DNA of 64,000 bases from Ruegeria sp. PrR005 (GTDB taxonomy: Bacteria; Pseudomonadota; Alphaproteobacteria; Rhodobacterales; Rhodobacteraceae): positions 124,001-188,000 of the forward strand of contig NZ_JAAGOX010000022.1 of the NCBI RefSeq assembly GCF_010500245.1, in the 5' to 3' direction. The notes beneath the pieces were generated by a model. The model did not search any database, was not told the DNA's origin, and saw nothing but the letters and a program-made list of their open reading frames with translations. Shown one piece after another: positions 52,886 through 61,670 of the stretch (the first letter of the stretch is position 1; the number at the start of each line of letters is the position of its first letter). The position numbers and the translations under genes are program-made.

Positions 52886-54415
52886 ATGCGCGGCCCCCAC
52901 AATATCATCCGCCTGATCCGCACGGGCGCCACGCTTGAGCGAAACGGCGCCATGGGCGCGGTGCTGGATGCGTTCGACGCGCCGCGCCCGCTGCGCATTC
53001 TGGCCCGCGCGCTGGGCAAGCCGTTCCAATGGCTGGGCTTCAAGGGCGACCCCAGCCTGCCGCCCGCTACCCGCGCGCTGATGGCGATGGGTCCGGCCTA
53101 TATCAAGTTCGGTCAGGTGCTTTCGACCCGGCCCGACGTGGTGGGCCAGGATCTGGCCGACCAGTTGCGCGTGTTGCAGGACCAGCTGCCACCCTTTCCC
53201 CGCGCCACCGCCATGCGCGAGGTGGAGCGGGAACTGGGCCGCCCGCTGCCCGAAATGTTCAGCGAGTTCAGCGAGCCGATAGCGGCGGCATCCATCGCCC
53301 AGGTGCACCGGGCGCGTCTGGCCGACAGCGGCGAGGATGTGGCGGTCAAGGTGCTGCGCCCCGGCATCGAGCGTGCCTTTCGCAAGGATGTGGACGCGTT
53401 CTATTTCGCCGCCCGCATCGTCGACCTGTTTGCCCCCGGTGCCCGCCGCCTGCGCCCGATGGAGGTGATCGAGCATTTCGACGGCGTGGTGCGCGGAGAG
53501 TTGGATCTGCGGCTGGAAAGCGCCGCCGCCTCGGAATTTGCCGACAATACCAAGGGGGATGCCGGGTTCCGCCTGCCGCCGGTACGCTGGTCGCTGTCGG
53601 CGCGGCGGGTGATGACGCTGGGCTGGGCCGATGGCGTGCCGCTGGGTGACAATGCCGCGCTGGACGCCGCCGGGCATAACCGCCGCGATCTGGGCGAACG
53701 GGTGCTGCGCCTGTTCCTGCTGCACGCGCTGCGCGATGGCTATTTCCACGCCGACATGCATCAGGGCAACCTGAAAGTCGCCGCCGATGGCGAAATCATC
53801 GCCTATGACTTCGGCATCATGGGCCATATCGACGAATACACCCGCCGGGTCTATGCCGAGATCCTGTTCGGCTTTATCCGCCGCGATTACAAACGCGTGG
53901 CCGAGGTGCATTTCGAGGCCGGTTACGTGCCCGCAACCCAGGATGTCGACGAATTCGCCCGCGCCTTGCGCGCCGTCGGTGAGCCGATCTTTGGCATGGA
54001 TGCGACCCATATCTCAATGGGCCGGCTGCTGAGCTATCTGTTCGAGGTCACCGAACGTTTCGGTATGGAAACCCGGACCGAGCTGATCCTGCTGCAACGT
54101 ACCATGGTCGTGGTCGAGGGCGTGGCGCGTTCGCTCGACCCGCATATCAACATCTGGGAGGTGGCCCGCCCGGTGGTCGAGGATTACATCAAGCAATCCA
54201 TCGGCCCGCGCGCGGTGCTGGCCGATCTGGGCAAGACGGCGCTGGTGGTGGCCCGCTTTGGCCCGCGCCTGCCCGATCTGGTCGAACGGGCGCTGGTGGC
54301 ACAATCGCAACCGGGGCTGGACGAGAAGCCGGGTCGCAGCGCCGCGTTCTGGCCCGCCCTGGGTGGCGCGCTGATCGGTGGCGGAGTGGTGCTGCTGGCC
54401 AACCTGTTCATGTGA
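52886..54415 (+). CDS. ubiB: Ubiquinone biosynthesis atypical kinase/ATPase UbiB
   Basis: A 509-residue ABC1/ADCK-family protein. It has the KxGQ-type motif (YIKFGQVLSTRPDVV), the Ala-rich loop AAASIAQVHRARL, the catalytic Lys (VAVKVLRPG), HADMHQGNLKVAADG and YDFGIMG (metal-binding DFG). Two C-terminal membrane helices anchor it (AAFWPALGGALIGGGVVLLANLF). It supports the membrane-bound steps of ubiquinone synthesis. Tight coupling to ubiE. Confidence 0.95.
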   Translation: MRGPHNIIRLIRTGATLERNGAMGAVLDAFDAPRPLRILARALGKPFQWLGFKGDPSLPPATRALMAMGPAYIKFGQVLSTRPDVVGQDLADQLRVLQDQLPPFPRATAMREVERELGRPLPEMFSEFSEPIAAASIAQVHRARLADSGEDVAVKVLRPGIERAFRKDVDAFYFAARIVDLFAPGARRLRPMEVIEHFDGVVRGELDLRLESAAASEFADNTKGDAGFRLPPVRWSLSARRVMTLGWADGVPLGDNAALDAAGHNRRDLGERVLRLFLLHALRDGYFHADMHQGNLKVAADGEIIAYDFGIMGHIDEYTRRVYAEILFGFIRRDYKRVAEVHFEAGYVPATQDVDEFARALRAVGEPIFGMDATHISMGRLLSYLFEVTERFGMETRTELILLQRTMVVVEGVARSLDPHINIWEVARPVVEDYIKQSIGPRAVLADLGKTALVVARFGPRLPDLVERALVAQSQPGLDEKPGRSAAFWPALGGALIGGGVVLLANLFM

Positions 54416-54453
54416 ACGGGTGACAGGCGCGGCCTTCGTGCTAGGCTGCGCCC

Positions 54454-55440
54454 ATGGCTCGCACCAATCCACATCGCCCCTTTACCCCCGATCCCGAACA
54501 GGCCGCCCTTGCGCCCGGGATCAGCGGCAACGACATCAATGGGCTGGGCGAAACAGCGTTTCGCCGCCCGCGCATGGTCTATTGGGCACCCGATCCGGGC
54601 GACATCCCGCACGGGCCGCTGCAACACTATTTCTACCGGCAATCGGCAAAAGAACCTGACTTTGCCACTAGACGCGCTGCGCGACAGGCGGTGCTGGACG
54701 CGCCGCTGCCTTCCCTCGCCGAAACCGCCGTCATTCGCGCGCCCGCGGATTGGACTGCCGCGCTGACGCAGTTCGTGGACAGCGGCGCCTGTGACCTGAC
54801 CGGTGTCGCCGAGATGACCTCTGACTGGGTCTTCGAAGGGCACGAGATCCCTCAATCCCGTGTCATCATGATCGGCGTGGGTCATGATTTTGACGCCATA
54901 GCCACCGCGCCCCGGCCAAGCGCAGGGCTAGAGGTGATGACGCAATACAGTCGCGCCGCTCAGGCCGCCAAGATCATCGCCGGATGGCTGCGGGTGCAGG
55001 GGTGGGAGGCCGAGCCCCTGACCGGTCCGATGACCGGCGCTCTGGCGATGATCCCACCGGCGCTGGCCTGCGGCTTTGGCGAGTTGGGCAAGCACGGGTC
55101 GATCATTAACCCCGACCTCGGTGCCTCGTTCCGCCTGTCGGCGGTGCTGACGGATGCGCCCTTTGCCCCGACCCCGGCGCAGGATCACGGCATCGACGCT
55201 TTTTGCGCAAACTGCCGCATCTGTCAGGACGCCTGCCCGCCCGAGGCGCTGTTTGCCGACAAGCAGACCGTGCGCGGCGCCCGCAAATGGTATGTCGATT
55301 TCGACAAATGCCTGCCCTTCTTCAACCAGACCCATGGCTGCGCCATCTGCATCGCCGAATGCCCCTGGTCGCGCCCGGGCGTTGGCCCGAATCTGGCTGC
55401 GAAACTGGCCCGCAAACGGAACAGGGACGCGACCGGCTGA
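54454..55440 (+). CDS. Soluble reductive-dehalogenase-like / QueG-like 4Fe-4S dicluster protein
   Basis: A 328-residue protein with two cubane cluster motifs: Cys251, 254, 257, 261 (FCANCRICQDACP) and Cys286, 296, 299, 303 (CLPFFNQTHGCAICIAECPW). The preceding block FGELGKHGSIINPDLGASFRLSAVLTD follows the pattern of the corrinoid-binding core of reductive dehalogenases (GELxRHG...NPxxG...V.TD) more closely than QueG (GWIGKNT). No Tat signal and no membrane anchor gene are present, so a respiratory dehalogenase is unlikely; a cytoplasmic cobalamin-dependent reductase is the best guess. 38 bp after ubiB. Confidence 0.75.
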   Translation: MARTNPHRPFTPDPEQAALAPGISGNDINGLGETAFRRPRMVYWAPDPGDIPHGPLQHYFYRQSAKEPDFATRRAARQAVLDAPLPSLAETAVIRAPADWTAALTQFVDSGACDLTGVAEMTSDWVFEGHEIPQSRVIMIGVGHDFDAIATAPRPSAGLEVMTQYSRAAQAAKIIAGWLRVQGWEAEPLTGPMTGALAMIPPALACGFGELGKHGSIINPDLGASFRLSAVLTDAPFAPTPAQDHGIDAFCANCRICQDACPPEALFADKQTVRGARKWYVDFDKCLPFFNQTHGCAICIAECPWSRPGVGPNLAAKLARKRNRDATG

Positions 55441-55467
55441 TCGCGCCCCTGCTTCTTTCTGGTCTGA

Positions 55468-55500
55468 AATACTCCGGGGGTCTGGGGGCAGCGCCCCCAG
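55468..55500 (-). terminator. Terminator hairpin after thiolase, with CCCCCGGAGTATTT tail
   Basis: CTGGGGGC (55482-55489) pairs with GCCCCCAG (55493-55500) in the gap between convergent stops. Read on the reverse strand it is followed by ACCCCCGGAGTATTTCAG, a hairpin-plus-CCGGAGTATTT arrangement that recurs after many Rhodobacteraceae genes. It probably terminates the thiolase and, as a symmetrical hairpin, the opposing gene. Confidence 0.7.
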
Positions 55501-55509
55501 CCTTTCCGC

Positions 55510-56685
55510 TCAGAGCAGCTCGATGGCGATGGCGATGCCCTGGCCACCACCGATGCACATGGTGATCAGACCCTTGGACCCGCCGATGCGCTCCAGTTCA
55601 TAAAGTGTTTTCAGCGTGATGATGGCGCCGGTCGCGCCGACCGGGTGGCCCAGCGCAATCGCGCCGCCATTGGGGTTCACCTTGGCCGCATCCAGGCCCA
55701 GTTCCTTGTTCACCGCCAATGCCTGCGCGGCAAAGGCCTCGTTCGATTCGATCACGTCGAAATCGCCGATGCTCAACCCGGTGCGCGCCAGCAGGTTCTG
55801 CACCGCAGGCACCGGGCCGATGCCCATCACCTCGGGGCGGACACCGGCATGGGCATAGCCCAGAATGCGCGCCTTGGGTTTCAGCCCGGCCTTTTCGGCC
55901 GCATCCGCCGTGGCCAGCACCATCGCCGCCGCACCGTCGTTGATGCCGCTGGCGTTGCCTGCGGTGACCCGGCCATCCTTCTTGAACACCGGCTTCAATC
56001 CGGCCAGCGCCTCGACCGAGGTTGCCTTGGGATGCTCGTCGACCTTGAAATCGACCATGTCACGCTTGACCTTGACCTGGACCGGCGTGATCTGGCCGTC
56101 GAAATAGCCCGCCGCGACCGCCGCCGCCGCGCGCTCCTGCGAGGTCATGGCGAACTGGTCCATTTGTTCGCGGCTGATCTGGTGCTCGTCGGCGACATTT
56201 TCAGCAGTCACGCCCATATGGCCGGTGCCAAAGGGGCAGCTCAGTGCGCCCACCATCATGTCGAGCGATTTGACATCGCCCATTTTGGCGCCCCAGCGGG
56301 CCTGGGTCATGATGAACGGGCTGCGCGACATGCTTTCGGCACCACCGGCGACGGCGAATTCCGCATCGCCCAGCATCAGCGACTGCACCGCCGAGACGAT
56401 GGCCTGCGCGCCGGACCCGCACAGGCGGTTCACGTTCATGGCAGGCGTTCCGTTCGGGATGCCCGCCTGCATGGCGGCAACCCGGCTCAGGTACATGTCG
56501 CGCGGCTCGGTGTTGATCACGTGGCCGAACACCACATGGCCGATCTGGCCGCCTTCGACGCCCGAACGTTCCAGCGCTGCCTCGGTCACCACTGTGGCCA
56601 GGTCGATGGGCGCGGTCGAGGCGAGTGCCCCGCCAAAAGTACCGATGGCGGTGCGGGCACCATCGAGAATCACGATGTCAGTCAT
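55510..56685 (-). CDS. Acetyl-CoA C-acyltransferase (thiolase)
   Basis: A 391-residue thiolase with all catalytic residues: Cys89 (NRLCGSGAQAI), the His of GHPVGATGA and the second Cys in MCIGGGQGIA. NEAFAAQALAV supplies the Asn-Glu loop. It makes or cleaves acetoacetyl-CoA or 3-ketoacyl-CoA; the sequence does not decide between a biosynthetic PhaA-type and a beta-oxidation enzyme. It is divergent from an XRE-cupin regulator, which may control it. Start ATG 56685. Confidence 0.92.
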   Translation of the reverse strand: MTDIVILDGARTAIGTFGGALASTAPIDLATVVTEAALERSGVEGGQIGHVVFGHVINTEPRDMYLSRVAAMQAGIPNGTPAMNVNRLCGSGAQAIVSAVQSLMLGDAEFAVAGGAESMSRSPFIMTQARWGAKMGDVKSLDMMVGALSCPFGTGHMGVTAENVADEHQISREQMDQFAMTSQERAAAAVAAGYFDGQITPVQVKVKRDMVDFKVDEHPKATSVEALAGLKPVFKKDGRVTAGNASGINDGAAAMVLATADAAEKAGLKPKARILGYAHAGVRPEVMGIGPVPAVQNLLARTGLSIGDFDVIESNEAFAAQALAVNKELGLDAAKVNPNGGAIALGHPVGATGAIITLKTLYELERIGGSKGLITMCIGGGQGIAIAIELL

Positions 56686-56808
56686 GTTGTCCTCCTCAGG
56701 GTTTGGCGCATTATGCAGGTGCAGCATGATTCGTCTCCTGAGACGTGCCGTCGCGCCCCAAGCGGCCCGGAATTGACAAATCCCGGCTGTGAGCGCAGAG
56801 AATCCGTC

Positions 56809-57375
56809 ATGACGGACGAAGCCGACGATATCCTGAACCTTCTGCCCGCGCGCCTGAAAGAGGCGCGGCGCGCGCAGGGCCTGTCGCTGGAAGCGGTTGC
56901 GAACCTGAGTGGTGTCTCCCGCTCGATGGTCAGCCAGATCGAGCGGGGCGAGAGCAGCCCGACCATTGCGACCCTGTGGAACCTGACCCGCGCGTTGCAG
57001 GTCGATTTCGCGGGTCTGCTGGAAACCTCGGAGAGCGCCGACCAGATCGACACGCTGCGCGCGGCGCAGGTGCCCAGCATCGACAACATGGGGCAGGGCT
57101 GCCGGATCCGCATCCTGTCGCCGCCCGAGGATGCCGGTGGGCACGAGGTCTATGATATCGCCTTTCGCCCGGGTGGGGCATTGGTCAGCCAGCCGCATGG
57201 CCGCGGCACCCGCGAACAGCTGACCGTGCTCGAAGGTGCGGTCAGGGTGACGTCGGGCACCGCCGTTCAGGATCTTGGGCCCGGCGACACCGCGCGCTAT
57301 GCCGCCGATATCGTCCATTCGATCACCGCGACGTCAGACGGGGCGCGGGTGTTCCTGATCGTCAAGTCGGCCTGA
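56809..57375 (+). CDS. XRE-family regulator with C-terminal cupin domain
   Basis: A 188-residue regulator: an N-terminal helix-turn-helix (LKEARRAQGLSLEAVANLSGVSRSMVSQIERGESSPT, about 15-52) and a C-terminal cupin (about 105-188; SQPHGRGTREQLTVLEGAVRV) that likely binds a small ligand. This HTH-cupin design controls amino-acid, polyamine or short-chain acid catabolism in other bacteria. It diverges from the thiolase across 123 bp and is followed by a convergent phosphatase gene 6 bp away. Confidence 0.9.
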   Translation: MTDEADDILNLLPARLKEARRAQGLSLEAVANLSGVSRSMVSQIERGESSPTIATLWNLTRALQVDFAGLLETSESADQIDTLRAAQVPSIDNMGQGCRIRILSPPEDAGGHEVYDIAFRPGGALVSQPHGRGTREQLTVLEGAVRVTSGTAVQDLGPGDTARYAADIVHSITATSDGARVFLIVKSA

Positions 57376-57381
57376 GCCGAC

Positions 57382-59076
57382 CTATTGCCCCAACACTTCG
57401 AGCAGGACCTCGCCCGCCGCCGCCGACGGCGGGGTGGTGCCCGCGATCATCGCCAGGGTCAGAGCCACATCCACCGTGTGGACGCGGCGCGAGACCCGGC
57501 GCGGTTCCAGCCCGAATCCGGCAAAGAAGACCGGCACATAGGTGTCATAGCGCCAGGGCGAGCCATGGGTCACTGTAACGGAAAGCCCATCCATATCGTT
57601 GATGAACCAGCCGGGATCGAAGACCACGTAGATATCGCCAGACCGATCCGGGTGATAATTGTTCAGAACCGCCCGGGTCATGGCGTTTTCGGGCAGTGCC
57701 CCAAGGCGCAGGCGCGCGCTTGGCACCGCATAGGCCACCCCGTCAAAGGCCATGAGTTCCTGCGCGATGACGGTTTCCAGCGTGCTCTGGACGATGGCAG
57801 GATTCCGGCGCACCGCTTCGTCGAGGTAGAGATAGGGGTGATCGTAGCCGGTGATCAGCGGGCCGCTGATGCCGAACCGGGCCTTGATCCGCGCTATCGC
57901 GGCGTCGGTGTCCCATGTATCGGGCGAGACATATCCGCCGAGACTGCCCAGTTGCTCCAGATAGCCCGGCGCCTCGGGCGCGCCGTGATCGGCCGACAGC
58001 ACCACCAGCGTGTTTTCCAGCCCGACCCGGTCGTCCACATGGGCCAGCAGATCGGCCAGCGTGCGGTCGAGATGCATCAGGTTGTCTTCGCTCTCCAGGC
58101 TCGACGGGCCGTAGAAATGGCCGACGTAATCGGTTGAAGAGAAGCTGACGCCAAGGAAGTCTGTCACCTCGTCCGCGCCCAGGTTTTCGTTGTCGATCAG
58201 GGCCTTGGCAAAGGCTGCCGTCAGTTCATCGCCTGCGGGGCTGACTGTCAGCAGAGTGGTGAAGTACTTGTCGTCCGCTGCCGGAAACGGGTGCGGAAAG
58301 GTACGACCGAAGCCTGCGAAATCAGGCTCCCACAGTTGATCATCGCGAGTGCCGAACAGGTAGGATTCGGGCGGGTTCAGCAGGGACCAGGAGGTGCCGG
58401 CATAGATTTCCGGCAGGCGTTGATCGTTCCATTCGGTCACCCAGTCTGGATATCGGTCGTAGTAATAGTTGCTGGTGACGAACTGGCCCGCGGATTTCGA
58501 GAACCAGAACGCTTTGCCCACATGTCCGGCCATGGTGACGGCGCCGCGATCCTTGACGGAAACGCCGAATACCTTGGCCTGCCCGGCCGTATGCCCGGAC
58601 AGCTCATCCCCGAACGTTGTGGTCAGAATCGCCTTGGGCGAACGCCCATCTGTCTTGGCGGCACGTTGCGTCGGGTCGATTTCGGTTTCTGCGTCGACCC
58701 CGGCACCACCTGTCAGGATGGCATAATCGGGATCCTCGATATTATAGACGGTGCGCCCCTGGCCGCGATCGTACCAGAGGTTCCCGACCATTCCATGCCC
58801 CGCCGGATGCGCGCCGGTGGCGAGCGTGGCATGACCTACCACGGTTTCGGTGTTCGCATGGGCATGGTGGGCGTTGTCGAAATGAATGCCCTGTTCCATC
58901 AGGTACCGAAAGCCGCCTTCGCCGAATTGATCCGAATAGCGCATGGGCAGGTCGCCACGCAGCTGGTCGACGGTGATTTGCAGGATCAGCCGGGGTTTTT
59001 CCCGGGCATCAGCGACGCTGGACATCGCGGCGAGGCAAACGGAAACAACGAAAGAAACGCGAAGAGAATAGCCCAT
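57382..59076 (-). CDS. Periplasmic alkaline phosphatase-superfamily enzyme (PafA-like)
   Basis: A 564-residue secreted enzyme with a signal peptide (VSFVVSVCLAAMSSVADARE). The metal-binding Asp is in LQITVDQLRGDL, the nucleophile Thr lies in ANTETVVGHATLATG, and further ligands are in SFSSTDYVGHFYGP and LSADHGAPEAPGYL, plus a distal His near GSPWRYDTYVPVFFAG. This is the PafA type of alkaline phosphatase (phosphomonoesterase). It would release phosphate from organic phosphorus outside the inner membrane. ATG 59076 was preferred over an in-frame GTG at 59100. Confidence 0.87.
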   Translation of the reverse strand: MGYSLRVSFVVSVCLAAMSSVADAREKPRLILQITVDQLRGDLPMRYSDQFGEGGFRYLMEQGIHFDNAHHAHANTETVVGHATLATGAHPAGHGMVGNLWYDRGQGRTVYNIEDPDYAILTGGAGVDAETEIDPTQRAAKTDGRSPKAILTTTFGDELSGHTAGQAKVFGVSVKDRGAVTMAGHVGKAFWFSKSAGQFVTSNYYYDRYPDWVTEWNDQRLPEIYAGTSWSLLNPPESYLFGTRDDQLWEPDFAGFGRTFPHPFPAADDKYFTTLLTVSPAGDELTAAFAKALIDNENLGADEVTDFLGVSFSSTDYVGHFYGPSSLESEDNLMHLDRTLADLLAHVDDRVGLENTLVVLSADHGAPEAPGYLEQLGSLGGYVSPDTWDTDAAIARIKARFGISGPLITGYDHPYLYLDEAVRRNPAIVQSTLETVIAQELMAFDGVAYAVPSARLRLGALPENAMTRAVLNNYHPDRSGDIYVVFDPGWFINDMDGLSVTVTHGSPWRYDTYVPVFFAGFGLEPRRVSRRVHTVDVALTLAMIAGTTPPSAAAGEVLLEVLGQ

Positions 59077-59152
59077 GTGAACACCCGAAAGCTGAAACAC
59101 ATTCAGGCTAGCATATGTTCAGCGTGCGAACCAAGCGCGACGCTTCAGTTCG

Positions 59153-59737
59153 TCAAAGCTGGTCTGCCGGGGCAAGTGGGAAAAACTGGCCGGATGACCA
59201 GACGCCGAACCATCCCTGATGCTCGGTTCCCTGGTCCACCAGACGATAAAACGTCTTGCGGTCGATCAATGCCTCCAGCCCGGCGCGTACATGGACATAG
59301 GGCGACGGCTCACTCGTTTCCGGATCGCGCTCCAGTCTGATTCTGTTTTCTGGTCCGGCAATGGTCGTATCACCGACGTTGGTGGTAAAGGTCAGCACCT
59401 GATCCCGCCCGTCGCCGGTCACATCGCAGTCGACTGCGACAAAGGGCGCATCGTCGACGGTGATGACCACTTTTTCGACCGGTGTCACCAGAAAGAACTG
59501 CCCGTCCTCCAGTTTGAGAATGGAGGAGAACAGGCGCACCATGTTGGGCCGGTTTATCGGTGTGCCTTCGTGATACCAGGTACCGTCGCGGGCGATCCGC
59601 ATGTCCATTTCGCCGGTCAGCGGTGGATTCCACAGGTGAACGGGCGGCAAACCCCTTGGTTTCACTGTCCGCACCGCTGCCGCCAGACTGTCGGCAGATG
59701 GTTTCACAGGCTTTTGTCCGCTCATTGTTTTTGCCAT
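59153..59737 (-). CDS. DUF1285 domain protein
   Basis: A 194-residue protein of the DUF1285 family, recognised by LPPVHLWNPPLTGEMDMRIARDGTWYHEGTPI, RLFSSILKLEDGQFFLVTPVEKVVITVDDAPFVAVD and the C-terminal LVDQGTEHQGWFGVWSSGQFFPL. The two halves form small beta-barrel domains in known structures. It is divergent from moxR across 53 bp, a recurring arrangement in Alphaproteobacteria, which suggests a shared process. Function unknown. ATG 59725 is an alternative start. Confidence 0.85.
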   Translation of the reverse strand: MAKTMSGQKPVKPSADSLAAAVRTVKPRGLPPVHLWNPPLTGEMDMRIARDGTWYHEGTPINRPNMVRLFSSILKLEDGQFFLVTPVEKVVITVDDAPFVAVDCDVTGDGRDQVLTFTTNVGDTTIAGPENRIRLERDPETSEPSPYVHVRAGLEALIDRKTFYRLVDQGTEHQGWFGVWSSGQFFPLAPADQL

Positions 59738-59790
59738 TTCCTGTCAGCGCGATACACTCATACCCATATAGTTGTCGCGGAGGGAAAACC

Positions 59791-60798
59791 ATGTCCGAAC
59801 CAGCCGATCTCCTTGGGGAAATCGACGCGCTTGGAGAGAAGCTGAGGCAGGCGCGCGCCTCGATCACCCGGCGGTTCATCGGGCAGGAACGCGTGGTGGA
59901 CCTTACCCTGACCGCGCTCTTGTGCGGTGGTCATGCGTTGCTGATCGGCCTGCCGGGGCTGGGCAAGACGCGGCTGGTCGAGACGCTGAGCACCGTGATG
60001 GGGCTGCATGGCAATCGCATCCAGTTCACGCCCGACCTGATGCCCGCCGATATTCTGGGGTCCGAGGTGCTGGATACCGCCGAGGACGGCAGCCGCCATT
60101 TCCGGTTCATTCCCGGCCCGATCTTTTGCCAGCTTTTGATGGCGGACGAGATCAACCGGGCCAGCCCGCGTACCCAGTCGGCGCTGTTGCAGGCGATGCA
60201 GGAAAGGACCGTGACGGTCGCGGGCGAGAACCGCTCGCTGGGCACCCCGTTCCATGTGCTGGCGACACAGAACCCGATCGAGCAGGAAGGGACCTATCCG
60301 TTGCCAGAGGCGCAGCTGGACCGGTTCCTGGTGCAGGTCGACGTGCATTACCCGGACCGCGCGACGGAACGCGAGATCCTGCTGGCCACCACTGGTGCCG
60401 AAGAGGCCGAGGCGCATCAGGTGATGACACGGGACGAGTTGCTGGCAGCGCAGGTCCTGCTCAGGCGGATGCCGGTAGGCGAGTCGGTGGTCGAGATGAT
60501 CCTGGATCTGGTGCGCGCGTTCCGGCCTGACGAACCCGGCGCCAGTGAGCGGGTGCGGGACACGGTTGCATGGGGTCCAGGACCACGCGCGGCGCAGGCG
60601 CTGATGCTGACGGTGCGGGCACGGGCCTTGTTGCAGGGGCGGTTGGCGCCAAATGCCGAAGACGTGATCGACATGGCCCGCCCGGTGTTGAGCCACCGCA
60701 TGGCACTCAACTTTGCCGCCCGTGCGCGCGGCGACAGCCTGGCGCAACTGATCGACGCAACCGCTGCCGGATTGGCCCGCACCGAGGCCGCCGCGTGA
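59791..60798 (+). CDS. MoxR-family AAA+ ATPase
   Basis: A 335-residue MoxR ATPase: Walker A GLPGLGKTR, Walker B LLMADEINRASPRTQSALLQAMQE, sensor ATQNPIEQEGTYPLPEAQLDRFL. MoxR proteins act as chaperone-like ATPases with VWA-domain partners in assembling envelope or enzyme complexes. Start ATG 59791 behind GGAGGG. Its stop overlaps the GTG of the DUF58 gene, so the pair is made together. Confidence 0.93.
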   Translation: MSEPADLLGEIDALGEKLRQARASITRRFIGQERVVDLTLTALLCGGHALLIGLPGLGKTRLVETLSTVMGLHGNRIQFTPDLMPADILGSEVLDTAEDGSRHFRFIPGPIFCQLLMADEINRASPRTQSALLQAMQERTVTVAGENRSLGTPFHVLATQNPIEQEGTYPLPEAQLDRFLVQVDVHYPDRATEREILLATTGAEEAEAHQVMTRDELLAAQVLLRRMPVGESVVEMILDLVRAFRPDEPGASERVRDTVAWGPGPRAAQALMLTVRARALLQGRLAPNAEDVIDMARPVLSHRMALNFAARARGDSLAQLIDATAAGLARTEAAA

Positions 60799-61670
60799 GC
60801 GCCCCGCGCGCCCTGAGGCAACGGGCCGAGGCACAGGCCGAGACCCTGCCGCCTCTTTTGGCGCGCGCGGAACATTTGGCTGGTACCGTCCTGCTGGGGG
60901 ATCATGGGCGCAGGCGGGCCGGGCTAGGGGATGATTTCTGGCAATATCGCCCGGCTCAACCGGGTGACAGTCGGCGGATGATCGACCACCGCCGTTCGGC
61001 GCGCGGGGACGTGCAATATGTGCGCGAACGCGAGTGGGAGATTGCGCAATCGGTCATGCTCTGGGTCGATCAGGGCGCGTCCATGCGGTTTGCGTCGGAC
61101 AAGACGCTTGAGACCAAGGCCGATCGGGCCCGGTTGCTGGGTCTTGCAGTGGCGATCCTGCTGGTGCGGGCGGGCGAACGGGTCGGGCTGACCGGTACCG
61201 CATTGCCGCCACGGCGGGGCAACGGCCAGATCCACAGGCTTGCCGAAGCCTGGTCACGGGATGTGGCGGCAGACTATGCGCCGCCCGAGCATCGGGCGAT
61301 GATCCCACATGCGCGCGCGCTGTTCGTATCCGATTTTCTGGGGGACCTGGCCGAGGTGGAGCTCGCCCTGACCAAGGCCGCCGACCGGGGGGTCAGGGGC
61401 GTTGTCTTTCAGGTTCTCGACCCAAGCGAGGAAAGCTTTCCCTATCAGGGGCGGACCATTTTCGAAAGCGTCGGCGGAACGATCCGTCATGAAACCCTGA
61501 AGGCGGGTGAATTGCGGGGCCGTTACCTGGAGCGGCTCGCCGAGCGGCGTGATGCCCTGACCCACCTTTGCCGTGCGACCGGTTGGCAACTGGGCCTGCA
61601 CCATACGGGTGACAGTGCGCAGACCGCCTTGCTCTGGCTGTGGCGCGCGCTGGATGGAGGCACGCGATGA
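60795..61670 (+). CDS. DUF58 domain protein
   Basis: A 291-residue MoxR partner, starting at a GTG that overlaps the moxR stop (GTGA). It carries the DUF58 core DDFWQYRPAQPGDSRRMIDHRRSARGDVQYVREREWEIAQSVMLWVDQGASMRF, with a VWA-like strand ending in LWVDQGASM. The last residues overlap the next gene's start (ATGA). Such proteins are thought to present clients to MoxR at the membrane. Confidence 0.88.
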   Translation: MSAPRALRQRAEAQAETLPPLLARAEHLAGTVLLGDHGRRRAGLGDDFWQYRPAQPGDSRRMIDHRRSARGDVQYVREREWEIAQSVMLWVDQGASMRFASDKTLETKADRARLLGLAVAILLVRAGERVGLTGTALPPRRGNGQIHRLAEAWSRDVAADYAPPEHRAMIPHARALFVSDFLGDLAEVELALTKAADRGVRGVVFQVLDPSEESFPYQGRTIFESVGGTIRHETLKAGELRGRYLERLAERRDALTHLCRATGWQLGLHHTGDSAQTALLWLWRALDGGTR

